A DNA stretch of 64,000 nt from Opisthocomus hoazin (taxonomy: Eukaryota > Chordata > Aves > Opisthocomiformes > Opisthocomidae), in contig NC_134454.1 in NCBI RefSeq assembly GCF_030867145.1, forward strand, positions 65,330,308 to 65,394,307, read 5' to 3'. Position 1 is the stretch's first letter. Each line of letters begins with the position of its first letter. Below are positions 50,901 to 63,608 of this stretch, one piece after another. The translations under genes and the position numbers were made by a program. Under the pieces are notes generated by a model. The model saw only the letters and a program-made list of their open reading frames with translations. It was not told where the DNA came from and did not search any database.

Positions 50901-53900
50901 AAGAATTTGTGTAACTCGGACCAGTTCTCCTCAGACACACTAACTTGCAATGAAGAACTTACCATTCCAGCTCCTGGCAGTAGTTTGACATGAAACCATA
51001 CTTGATATCAAGAAGGAGAATACATGACACTGAATATTCAAGTGTAGTGTGGATAGCACAGGTGTGAGGACAAACAGCACAATCAATTGGCAGCTGCACC
51101 TCATGACCTATTTATCAGGTTCCCAGCACAAACTTCAGGTTATTGTTGTCATTAAACATCCATTGCAGTAGTAGTACCTAGAAGCCCTTATCAGAAGGGT
51201 AACAAACTTGTGATAGGTCTCTACAAACAAAACCTCCCTTACAGGTCTTATGATTAACTAAGCAGTCTCTTAAAATTGATGCCAGCTGCCTTCCCACAAA
51301 CTCTACCTCATCTTTCCCAAGGATATTAAAGCCATGACATTCTATTAACTTCTGCATTCCAGACTTTTTTTTAAAAAAAGAAACAGTGAAACTCTAGTAA
51401 AAGCATAATTTATTTTAAAGAGACCATACGTAAGTTAGCACATTTTATTTTACTACAGTCACTGTGGTAGTCACTGTACCTGCTATCAGGAGGAAAGCTC
51501 CCTCTGTCTGATGCCTGCTATACTACACACACACATAAAACTACATTAAAACAGCATCAAGACCACAAGGTCAAGCACTCAAAACTTAAGACAACAAAGA
51601 ACTAAGGCTGCATGTGCTATTTCAGTTCTTCCTTTCGCCTCTTTCCACATAATGACATAGCATTTTTCCCGTGAAATTACTCTGCCCATTTCAGCACACA
51701 AAGCCTAGTGCTCTCAAGGGACAGAACCCAGCTGAAGAGATGAGGTATTTATTACCTGGAGCATTATCCAGACTGTAAAAGAACACATTGTCGTTCAGTT
51801 GGTTAACATTCTCCTGCTTACTTTCCTCTCCAAACGTGAATTATCTACGAAGTCATTTCAACTCAGCTTCCCATGCACGAGTACTTTGCTCCACAACTTG
51901 TCCTCGAGTTCTTCCTAGCCAGTGGTGAAGGAAATACATACTTGGTTGTTTCTCAAAACTTTCATCACGTAAGTGAGAGATAACTGTCTATCTTTTAAGG
52001 GAGGGAATATTGAGGTGCATCTCAAGAGGCATGGAAAACTTAGGTTCTAGCCAGCCAGTCACAGTGAGACGATTTCAATGACCTCCATCAGGAAAACTTC
52101 ACAGAGTGAGTTCCCATGCTGGAACCATTTTACCTAAAAAGCAGTGACATCTATTTTCTTCTAAACAGCCTGGCAATAACCAACCCCAATCCCCTCTCCA
52201 CACACCCACGGTGATGGTTAGTAATGGTGCTCCAGCAGCATCTGCCCTTTGTAACAGAGACAGGACTGCTGGATGGATGTTCACTGTGAGATACTGGGGA
52301 TGCTGGAACTCTCTCCAGGTTGACCAATCCCACCTGTAAAGGAGCCCTGTTCCTTACTGCTGTTTCCTTTTTTTCGGTACCACGAAGTTGTTGCTTATGC
52401 AAAGCCATCACTTAGTTTGTGATAATAACTCTGCTTGAGAAGCGTATTTTAGAACATTTTCTTTTTATTCAATAATCATAACACATAAAAATTCAGGACA
52501 GTGTGTTGTTTTGCTACAAAAGAATACTTTGTTTTGCTACCTTTTCGCTGTGGAGAAACTAATGGGGAAAAAACCCACCAACAAATCCCCCTCAAACTAT
52601 CCACAGGCAAGCAATCTAGAGGAAAAGAATAAGCTGTTCACTACTGCAAGAAAAAGATAGTGTGTATTACTGTGCTTGAGAAGTCAAGTTGTTTAGATCT
52701 GGAAGTTTTACATAAAAGTACTGGCAGAAGATGCTGACAGATAAAAGCCAAAACAGCTCCTTCATCTTGGGAATTATGGGAAACATTTATAAGTACACCG
52801 CAAGTTAAAAATAATGAGTGTATAGCAGTCACCCTGAAAAAAAAAATGCAAACAACGGTAACAGCAATCCAGCATCAAAAGAACTTTTCTATTCTGGAAA
52901 CTAATCAAGCCTTTTTCCTACTCTTCAAAATTAACAAAAACACAAAGAAGAAAAATCTCAGGGCTCTAGCTGTGGCAACAGAAATACAGCAATGCTGAAA
53001 GGCAATCTTATAAGAAAGTAAAACTGGGTTAATCCTTACAGTCATTAAATCATGGGCTGATCTGACATAGATACAGAAACAACAACGTTATTAGGAAATT
53101 CCTGAATTGGATCTACAGAGAGTTAATCCCATCATTGTTTTTAATTTCAGATGAAGAAGAAAACTCTCGGTCTGTAAGATTTTTTGACCCACACCATACA
53201 CCTGTCGAGATTTCTCTGCATAGCAATGCCAGCGTTGATTTTGCATTCTAATATATTTCACGCCATCAAGATATTATATAAAAGGATGTCACAGAATATG
53301 AAGTACATGTACTTAATGCATGAACTTAAAGACCTCTCTCCGATAAATCACTGTTTGCGCTCCACTGCTAAAGTAACTCTAATTTAGACCTTCGTAGTTA
53401 AAGCAGTGAATGAATTTTGTGGACCTTTACAAAACAGTCAGGGTCTCAACTCACTGGCTAACTGCAGCTGGACAAAGACCTTCACTTCTGTAATGCTCAG
53501 CACACTGCATTGCAGAAATTCATATAGTGCAAAATATGTTTACAGGAAGTATAAAAAAATAATTGAAAATAACAACATAGATAGTGCTAATGAAATCTAG
53601 CATGAAAAACTGGCTATGTTTTTACATTACCATCTGCAAGCCAAAGATTAAGTGAAGTCAGGGTAAGGAGGTATGGAAAAGGATTTCGGTCTGCATTAGG
53701 AACATTAATTCACAAAGAGACTAAGAGCAAGAGGCAAAGCCTCTCTCTAAGAAAACCCAAGCATAATTCTTAGCATTTCAAATTAGAGAAATCCTTTTGC
53801 AACCTCCATGCAACCCTACATTGTTTAAGAGTTTCTTGGGGTCTAAACCAAAGAAAAATGGATCGCTTTTGAAAACAACTGTGTGTTGCGAAGGAGTGAG

Positions 53901-54984
53901 GCTGAGCAGAAAAGGCTGAAATAGCTGCAAAAAAAATATTTTGGAAGTGGTCTTGGAAAGCCTAAACTGCAGAGGGGCTGTGCAAACTGAAAACCCATAT
54001 GCATCTGCTTAAGAATTTACATCATTTTCCCTGTGATTTTTAACTCAGGCGGATCAAATGAAAGCTGCTCTTCCACAGAAGACAACAAGGAGGCAGAAGC
54101 TCTTTTAGCATCCTCTACAAAGACTCAAGCGGTGAGTAAGAACCACTCTGACCTGCTGCTTCCCTTTCTTGTCTCTATCACCAGGCAGCTGCCCTACAGG
54201 GCCTCTTCCAGCACAGGTCAATGTGCTGTGGATGTTCTCTGATGTCCCTGTAGAAGATTCATGGGGAGCATGATCAATGCTCAAGTTGACTGCCTCTGAA
54301 TTTAGTGGAGTACTGAGTGTATAAAGGAGCACGCCAAGAAACACTCATCTATTGAATATTTCAGTGCTGCAAGTGTACAGGGCTTCTACAGGTCACACAC
54401 ACAAAAAACCCACAGCAGTTTTTCCACCATCCTGCTCCTGCCAAGAAAGTTAGCAAGTCTTCTAACACATCCACATCTGAAAACACAATGGCACTACCTA
54501 CCTATACATTTATCTCTATTTCCACATATGTAGAAACAGAGCTTAAATCTACAATTACTCAGTTTCAGAATGTTGGTTATAGGATGCAATAAAGGAGTAA
54601 AATTACATCTCTGACTTGCACAAGATGTGATCAAACGTGTGAAAAGGTCTTCCAGTTAATGACTCACTAAGAAATAGGTGCAGCTTTATGAGGCTGAAAG
54701 GCTGCTGGCTAGAAGGAGTAAGCCTTCTTCCACACTGGCCAGCAAGGACTGGGAATTGGCTGTTCTTCTGTCAAAACGCCAGGTATATCCTGGTTGTTTT
54801 CCTGCTAACCAACTGGGGGGGGGGAGAGAGAAAAAATAAAAAAAAGGAAGTCTTACATGTCTGTCTTTGTTATTGTGCTCAACAGGAATCCTCTGGCCAT
54901 TTTGCCAAAAAAAAGAACCAGTTACCTTTATTTGACCCTACCAGAAGGGAACACCTCTTTCTTGTTTCATTTTGCCTTTTAAAA

Positions 54985-55010
54985 TAATTTATTTATTTAT
55001 TTACTTATTT
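54985..55010 (+). repeat. (ATTT)n microsatellite
   Basis: A tetranucleotide run, atttatttatttatttactt, in the large intron. About 160 bp away at 54815-54824 is a run of ten G. Confidence 0.8.
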
Positions 55011-58000
55011 AAATGTGGGCCATGGCAAGAAGGGAAAGGATGTCTCACTTGACTCCCAGGTGGAGAGTCCTTCCAGAAAACCAGTTCCCTGTCGAGAAAG
55101 GAAGGAAGAGGAATGCATTAACTTTAAACTGACCTGATTTTTCTAACAGGCTTATGACTCTGTTTTTAAGTGTAATTCATATGAACTGCCTGCTACATCA
55201 GAACAAGCGTCTTTCCACCTATTTCTCCTTCTAATTTTAACCTTCCAAACTTGTGCATGAAGTTGGAAAAACTTGTATCCTAATTAGCTCAGCCATGTCA
55301 TCTTCAGAGAACTTTACTGAGAATTTTACAAGATGAAGCTCCTCAAAAAAGGCAGATGTAGCAGACAGCTGGTGTAATTCAGGTCAGCTCTGCTATGCTA
55401 CCACCAGGTACCTGATTCTTGCAGGACTTAGAATTGCTAAACAGAAGCCTACCACCTCTCAAATGGTTCTAATATTTCATGGTAAATGTGCCACTAATAG
55501 TCGCTTTTAAAGAGATCAGTATGAGCAATCATCTAAATCTCAGCCTTGTTTTAAGGGACGTGCTTTTTGGGGTTTTTTGTTGTTTGTGTTTTTTGTTTTC
55601 TTTTCTTTTTAAATAGCGTATTTCTTGATTTCTCAGGGGAGCCAGCCCTTCTGCTCCTCTCTTTCTTGTGTTTCACTACATCAGTCAGCTTTCCACCAGT
55701 CAGCTTCCCACATATCAAATCTTGCTCTCAAATTGAGAAGACTTAGGGGATAGACCAACGAGGCTGGTTATTCTAATAGCATTCAGCTAGGAATAAATAA
55801 TGCAAACGACCAAATGAATATTCCAACCTGTGCTGCCTGAGATTGCAGAGGGACCCAACTCTAGTGAGAAAGTGTGAGGCCACAGGTGTAGACTTCTCTA
55901 GACACACATATTCAGCTTGTTTGGCTGCTGCTTCCAAAACCTTCCAGGATAGTGTAGTTCTAAACCACTACCTACAAACACTGGGTTCATTTTTGTTTTG
56001 TGTTGTTTAGTTTTCCCCCTAAATAGCTACAAATTAGTTACCGTCAAAGGACATGCAGAAATTTAACATATACTGGGAGTCCATACTGTAGTCCTGCATC
56101 AAGCTAATCAAGACTAACAACAAAGTTTCAGAGCCTGTTAGAGCACCCACTTATGCCATGGTCTGACAGTGCTTTGTAAAGCTTCAAAGCAAGCTGCTTT
56201 TTTTTTTTTTTTTTGTTAATTTCAGTCAGAAAAATAAGCAGGGATTGAAGATTTCTGACAGGCTGCAAACAGGTGACCAAATCATACTTAACATGACAGA
56301 AAACTCTGTATTTTCGAAAACATTAAATTCATACTGAAGTGAGAGAATTTCATGCTTTTACTTCTGTATGGCTATCAGCTTGAGCCCAATATAACAAACT
56401 GGAACCACATTTAAGTCTACTTGTTCCTGCTGGCTTTATGGCTTCTCCATGCTTTCCGCACATTATACGCTCTCTCTCTTTCTCTCTTGGCATTTGGTCT
56501 CTTTCTCCTTCTGGCATTCTGTAATCCTGCCAGCCAAAGAACTTTGCTTTTAATAAGTAGATATGCCAACTTAAACACCAGTCTCCCAAGGCAATCAAAT
56601 AATGAAACACACATGTATGTACTTGCACGTAATCTGTCAAATGCCTCTCTAGCCCACTACAAATGATTTTTGCAGTTCAGGGTTTTCACAGGAGCATGCA
56701 TTCATAGAGTCTTGGTTTTCAAAGATCACATGCCATGGTTCTTCAGAGTTCTGTCTCTTGTTCATACACACAAACCCAACGACCCTGCAATTTCCGTATC
56801 AGTATCCAGAAGACACAAAATACTAAAAACCTGAAAACACAAAGGTTGTGCCCACAACTTCATATGGAGTAAGCATATCCTTCAATTTCTCCAACGTGGT
56901 GTAGAGGTCTGGTGCGAGACAGCACAGATTCCTCCATGGCAGAACACTCTTGCCATGTTGCTAGTGTGTCTGGAAAGTTAATAAATAACCATTCCAGGTG
57001 TCAAGAGCATATACCTCCCCCATTACTCATCTATCATCCACACTGAAGCCGCATTGATTTCCACTTTCTAAACTAGTATTTCCCAAAAAAGAAATCTAAT
57101 GTGTGATGCTAGCAACAGAGTAATCCAGGAAAAATGTCTGTCACACTGGTATGAAGTTGTACTGCCACACCTCTTGATTAAATATGGTTGCAGTTTACAG
57201 CACGGCAGAACACAGATGTAGCAAAAGCATCTTTCAAGTAAGCAAGTTACTGATTGGTATTAGAAAACTAAAATCAGGTTTCAAGGACTGTAATTTACTA
57301 TATAATGTCATCATGTGCAAAAATTCCTGCACTGGGAATCACAGCTAGGATACAGTGAAAAAAAGTGCAACTACTAGAGACGCACCATAAAAATGTAAAG
57401 CAAAAGGTACTTAAAAAGTGCATGTCTCTGAAATGCATATTTCTATTGCAAGGCATGCTTTACATGTACAACAAAGTACTGAGAACTTGCAACTCTGAAT
57501 TCTCAGAACTCGGAAACAAGTGAGGCAACACTAAATTATGTCACCACATCTGCTGAATCTGTGCACTCGCATTCTAATAATTCTTTTGCTTTTGATGCTT
57601 TTATTTGGATTCCAGCTGGTGAAGCTGGATGATGCAGGCAGAAGTATGCCAGGCAGATTTGTTCTGCAAGGAATCGTCTTGGACATCCAGTACTCAGTAA
57701 CTGAAGCCAGCCATCGAGTGAGCAGATGGTACTCACTTCTCGTGACAAACAGAGCCTTACACCGTCAAATCTAATGCAGTTCTGCTTCCTGGTTTTACTT
57801 ATCTCAATGAACATTTAATGTTAGAGTTAAGAGTTCTTTAAGAGTTCTGTCCCCAGATTCACGTTTTTTAAGTGCTTTTCCATGACCTCCCTATTACAAA
57901 GAAATCAACCTTAAACTATCTTTAAAAAGTATTTTTTTTTAATTGTCTTTTGGTTTCCCTCATTCCCCACAGGAATCATGATACACTTTTGCTCACAACA

Positions 58001-58750
58001 GTGTCCTGAAGATGACTTAACATTTGTGAATATGAAGCTCTGTGAAGCTGTTATCAGCCACATTGCTGGAAGGAGCAGTAGAGGCAATGAAGAAGCCTGT
58101 TTCCAGAGCAGAGCCTGAAGGTTGTGAAGAAAAGCTGGTTCAAGACCACAAACTCAACAACCAGAATGAAGCAATTCTCATTCAGTGAAGACCTCGACAA
58201 TGAACAAAGCAAGCATAAGTGGGAAACAGGGTCAGGCAACTGTAATTAAAATCTTTATCAGATGGCATACTCTACAAGAAGGTGTAATTACATGTACAAA
58301 CACAAGTTTTAGATGCATAGTTTTGTAATCTTAACAATGTTCTCCTACTATAGTGCATGTGTATACTATTCACTGTATATACGCACATGCATCAAGGTAA
58401 TAAAGCTCTGTATTTATCACAAATGTAATAATTTGTTACAATAACAGAATACACATCTAAAACTGTCACCATATAATTTCCTCAGTTATAAGAAACCCTC
58501 ATTACCATCACACTAGTTGCCTAAACAGGCAGCCATGAGAACAAAAACAGCCTTGCCAAAGTATCGAGCAGCACAGAGCAAATTTTTCAAACGCATTAGT
58601 GAAGAGAACTAAATACAACGGAAGAAAATAATGTGGTGACAATAGTCTCTATAGTGTCATCACCTAATACAATTAAATGTGTGTGCGTTCCCCAAATGAA
58701 GACATTTCTACTACTGAATTTTCAATTCTTATTACTATGTATATAATGGC

Positions 58751-58782
58751 TATATAGTGTGTATACATAGATACACTATATA
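58751..58782. repeat. AT-rich inverted repeat (10-bp arms, 12-nt loop)
   Basis: TATATAGTGT at 58751-58760 and ACACTATATA at 58773-58782 are perfect reverse complements around a 12-nt spacer, so the segment can form a hairpin. No associated element is recognised. Confidence 0.75.
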
Positions 58783-60748
58783 TGTAAATGGCTAAAAAGT
58801 TAAGTCATCTACATAAAGTATGTAGTAAATGGAGGAGTTTGGACTAATTAGGAATATGCTTTAAATCTATCTACAAGTTATAAATTTGATACAGGAATTA
58901 ACGAGTGAAATTCCATGCCCTGCATTAGCCCAGGATCTCTGAAGAGATGATTGCAACAGTGTTTCCTTTCTGTGTCTTAGAAATCGGTGAAAGGACAGTC
59001 AGGCACTGTTCTCTGTATCAGTGTTTATCATGTAGTATTTCATGCACACTCATATCATATAGTATACTGCAATCTCTTCAGAGCAGAGCTAGCATTTGTG
59101 CTTCAAACCCTAAAGGCAACGGGAATGTTGCCTGATAGAAGTGCGAGTAAGAACTGTGGGATTTGTCCCAGTGCTGCTAAGCCCTGACTATAGGTCTGAT
59201 CCCATTCGTTCTGAAGTCAAAATGGGTTTTGCCACCAATTTAAGTGAAAGCAGAACAGGAGCCTGCTGCTTCTTGTATGAACAAGTCTTTTAAGTAAACA
59301 AAAAACCCATCAGTACTTTAAAATAATCTTATTTTTAGTTTGCATCCAAAGGGATTTTGAATAAAGCATTTTAACACTCTGTTTAGAAGAGAGCATCTCA
59401 CATTAACAAGCATGAGCATGTTTGATCTGAACTACCATAAAATTTACCACAATATTTGCTTGACTGGCTATTTAGATCAAACAGACAATGAACAGCAAAC
59501 TCCCCCCCCAACCACTCTCGTCTTACTGGCATGTTCTTACTGTGTCATAATAAAACCCTAGATACTTGTCTTAGAGGAAACATCTGGAGAAAAAGCATAA
59601 CAGTTAGTAACCGTCTTCCTCTTTTTTGCTGAACTGTACATGCAACTCAAAGTCCTGCATCTTAAATCACTGGGGAAGGGAAAGGCATTCACAGCCTGCT
59701 ATCCTTTTCAGAGCAAGTTTTAGTATCGAAGATAGAAGAGACTTTTAACCATCACTATGAGAGCAGTCCAAAACAACGATTAGTATTACACACAACAGAT
59801 GAGTGCCAAATGTTCCTCTAGCAGACAGTCAGAACTCTCTCAAAAGCCAGTAGGCAGCTCAAAAGAAGAGAGACTTCATGCTAATCACTTTGTAGTAAAT
59901 ATTGCTAAACCAGTGATTTAATATAACCCTCCAAAAGGATCCTGATAGTAACAGGATTGTGAAAATTTCTCATTTCACAGAAGGGGCGGCAGCTCACACA
60001 GACTACCACAAGCATTTTGGAGTTGTCAGCACTAGGTCTGACCCAAGAGAAAGTTAGGAAAACATGAAATGCTAATCTTTCAACCAACGGTAATAAATTA
60101 TAAAAACAGCAGAGCAAAGCGAATTAAAATATTCATCCCTCTCTGCCCTTGAAGACCCCTCACCGAGTGAACAGAGGGCCTTTTATTTCTTTTATTTCCA
60201 GATATTTGAGACGAAGTTTTTGTTACTTGCCGTTTTGAATATGTGTTCCTTAACATTGTCTCTATTGACCAGGCCAGACTGCAAGGACCACTAAAAAACC
60301 CCTTTATTCTCAGAACTGGCTTGCATTGGAACAAAAGGCTTCCCTAAACCTTCCCCTCCGTAAGAAAACTGCTTATGTAGGCTAACGACTACCCTCTTCT
60401 GGCTTCAGAACAACAGAGTAGATTTGGACTGGCAAGAATATATTCTAAATTATACTCAAATATCTGTACAGCTTCAACTCCAAAGTGCCCAAAATAACTT
60501 GCTTCAAAATGTCAATGGATGACATTTTCTGATGTTTCTCTCACGGGAACTGCTATATTGCAAACAGTGCAATAAATATGAAATGAAGAATGAAAGACTG
60601 TATTACAGTAAGAGGCACAATGCCTGGTCAGCCAAAAGCGTCCTGTCCTAGCAAAGCTTTCACAGAATCACAGAATCACAGAATAGTAGGGGTTGGAAGG
60701 GACCTCTGTGGGTCATCTAGTCCAACCCCCCCGCCGAAGCAGGGTCAC

Positions 60749-61258
60749 CTACAGCAGGCTGCACAGGACCTTGTCCAGGCGGGTCTTGAATATCTCCAGA
60801 GAAGGAGACTCCACAACCTCCCTGGGCAGCCTGTTCCAGGGCTCCGTCACCCTCAGAGAGAAGAAGTTCCTCCTCATGTTCAGACGGAACTTCCTGTGCC
60901 TCAGTTTGTGCCCATTGCCCCTTGTCCTGTCGCTGGGCACCACTGAAAAGAGCTTGGCCCCATCCTCCTGACACCCACCCTTCAGATATTTGTAGGCATT
61001 TATAAGGTCCCCTCGCATCCTTCTCTTCTTCAGGCTGAACAAGCCCAGTTCCCTCAACCTCTCCTCGTAGTGGAGATGCTCCAGTCCCCTCACCATCCTT
61101 GTAGCCCTCCGCTGGACTCTCTCCAGTAGCTCTTCATCCTTCTTGAACTGGGGAGCCCAGAACTGGACAGAGTACTCCAGATGAGGCCTCACCAGGGCAG
61201 TGTAGAGGGGAAGGAGAACCTCCCTTGTCCTGCTGGCCACACTCTTCCTGATGCACCC
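60749..61258 (-). pseudogene. CR1 ORF2 C-terminal segment in shifted frame
   Basis: This segment continues ORF2 after the frameshift with [20 protein letters not shown], then [20 protein letters not shown] and [10 protein letters not shown] before the stop at 60749. It matches, nearly residue for residue, the protein from the CR1 fragment at 11.6-12.3 kb, which supports a single-base loss rather than a true end of ORF2. It is the conserved region beyond the reverse transcriptase palm. Confidence 0.9.
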
Positions 61259-63552
61259 AGGATCCCATTGGCCTTCTTGGCAGCCAGGGCACACTGCTGG
61301 CTCATAGTTAACCTGTCGTCCACCAGGACACCCAGGTCCCTCTCCGCAGAGCTGCTCTCCAGCAGGTCCACCCCAAGCCTGTACTGGTGCATGAGGTTGT
61401 TCCTCCCCAGGTGCAGGACCCTGCACTTGCCCTTGTTGAACCTCATCAGCTTCCTCTCTGCCCAGCTCTCCAGCCTATCCAGGTCACGCTGAATGGCAGC
61501 ACAGCCTTCTGGTGTATCTACCACACCTCCCAGTTTGGTGTCGTCAGCAAACTTGCTGAGGGTACATTCTAACTCTTCATCCAGGTCGTTGATGAAGAAG
61601 TTAAACAAGACTGGGCCCAGTACTGACCCCTGAGGGACACCACTTGTCACCAGCCTCCAACTAGACTCAGCGCCGCTGATGACAACCCTCTGAGTTCTGC
61701 CATTCAGCCAGTTCTCTATCCACTTCACCGACCACTCATCCAGCCCACACTTCCTCAGCTTCCCCAGGAGGATATCATGGGAGACTGTGTCGAAAGCCTT
61801 GCTGAAGTCAAGGTAGATAACATCCACAGCTCTCCCTTCGTCTACCCAGCCAGTCATGTCATCGTAGAAAGCTATCAGATTGGTCAGGCATGATTTCCCT
61901 TTGGTGAATCCATGCTGACTACTCCTGATAACCTTCTTTTCTTCCACTTGCTTCATGATGGCCTCCAGGATAAGCTGCTCCATCACCTTTCCCGGGATGG
62001 AGGTGAGGCTGACCGCCCTGTAGTTCCCTGGGTCCTCCTTCTTGCCCTTTTTGAAGATTGGAATGACATTGGCCTTTCTCCAGTCCTCGGGCACCTCTCC
62101 TGTCTTCCAGGACCTCTCAAAGATGATGGAGAGTGGCTCAGCAATGACATCCGCCAGCTCCCTCAGCACTCGTGGGTGCATTCCATCGGGGCCCATGGAT
62201 TTGTGGATGTCCAGATCGCTTAAGCGATCCTTCACACAGTCCTCCTCGACCAAGGGAAAGTCGTCCTCTCTGTAGGCTTCCTCTCTTACCTCCGGGGCCT
62301 GGGATTCATGAGGGCCAGTCTTAGCACTGAAGACTGAAGCCAAGAAGGCATTCATTAGCTCTGCCTTCTCCGCATCCTCCGTCACCAGGACACCCGCCTC
62401 ATTCAGCAGCGGCCCCACATTGTCCCTAGCCTTCCTTTTGCTGCTGATGTAGTTGAAGAAGCCCTTCTTGTTGTTTTTGACATCCCTTGCCAGCTTCAAT
62501 TCCAGGTGAGCGTTGGCCTTCCTCGTCGCATCCCTGCATGCTCTCACTACGTTTCTGTACTCTTCCCAAGTGGCCTGTCCCTCTTTCCACATGCCATGCA
62601 CCTTTCTCTTCTGCCTGATCTCCGCTAGAAGCTCCTTGTTTAACCATGCAGGTCTCCTTCCTCCTTTGCTAAATTTCTTTCTCAGGGGGATGCATTGCTC
62701 CTGTGCATGGAAGAAGTGTTGTTTAAAAAGCGACCAGCACTCATGGACCCCCCTGCCTTCGAGAGCCCTGGCCCACGGGATTCCTCCCAGTAGCTCCTTG
62801 AAGAGGCCAAAGTCAGCCCTCCTGAGGTCCAGGGTTTTGATCCTGCTTATCGCCCTGCTTCCTCCACGCAGGATCCTGAACTCGACCATTTCATGGTCAC
62901 TGCAGCCGAGTCTACCTCCGACCTTCACATCCTCCACCAGTCCCTCCTTGTTTGTTAACACGAGGTCCAGCAGCGCGCCTTTCCTTGTTGGTTCCTCCAC
63001 CACTTGCATCAGAAAGTTATCATCGATGCTCTGTAGGAACCTCCTGGATTGCGCCTGCCTAGCTGTACGGTCTTCCCAGCTGATGTCAGGGTGGTTGAAG
63101 TCCCCCATGAGAACCAGAGCCTGTGACTGTGAGGCTGCTTGCAGCTGCCTGTAGAAGGCTTCATCAACCTCCTCCTCCTGGTCGGGTGGCCTGTAGTATA
63201 CACCCACCGTAATGTCACCCGTGTGAGCCTGTCCCTTAATTCTAACCCACAAGCTTTCAACTCCTTCTTCACTTGCCCCCAGGCCAAGCTCAATGCATTC
63301 CAGTTGCTGCCTCACATATAGAGCAACTCCCCCACCTCTCCTTGTTGGTCTGTCTTTCCTAAAGAGTCTGTAGCCATCTATGACAGCATGCCAGTCATGC
63401 GAGTTGTCCCACCACGTTTCTGTGATGGCGACCAAGTCGTAGCCGTCCTGCTGTATAATGGCTTCCAGCTCCTCCTGTTTATTGGCCATACTACGTGCAT
63501 TGGTGTAAACACACTTGAGCTGGGCTGTCAATCTCACCCCTGGCCTTGGCAC
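61189..63552 (-). pseudogene. CR1 ORF2: endonuclease-reverse transcriptase, frameshifted near its end
   Basis: A 787-codon open stretch. The APE-type endonuclease shows TETW (44-47), GDFN (150-153) and SDH (218-220). The reverse transcriptase shows YLDFSKAFD (580-588), [10 protein letters not shown] (638-647) and the catalytic FADD (668-671). All key residues seen are intact, as expected for target-primed reverse transcription. GTG at 63552 begins the listed stretch, but the frame is open further upstream to the ORF1 stop, so the true start is unclear. At ANGILG (residue 766) the frame is lost, and the last 22 residues (767 onward) are missense. The C-terminal part continues in the next frame. 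Comparison with the copy at 11.6 kb points to one missing base. Confidence 0.92.
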
Positions 63553-63608
63553 TCCAAGCCTAGGCTCATCCCTAGTGAGCTGGGCAATATCCCCTTCCCC
63601 CTTCGAAC

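Larger units (their letters stand above)
40902..60660 (-). other. PIK3R1 large intron between SH3 exon (outside) and BH exons
   Basis: At least 23 kb counting the CR1 at its far end. No SH3 exon (ALYDY-type motif) or other coding exon is recognisable on the minus strand. It contains the alternating purine-pyrimidine tract at 41.9 kb, a CpG-richer patch at about 46.68-46.88 kb, the (ATTT)n repeat at 55 kb, a poly(T) run at 56.2 kb and a 10-bp inverted repeat at 58.75 kb. Confidence 0.75.

Noticed and set aside
40902..60660. Search for the SH3-encoding first exon of p85-alpha
   Set aside because: No minus-strand frame shows the ALYDY or EIGWLNGYN-type SH3 sequence followed by a phase-1 donor. 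The exon most likely lies beyond the right edge.
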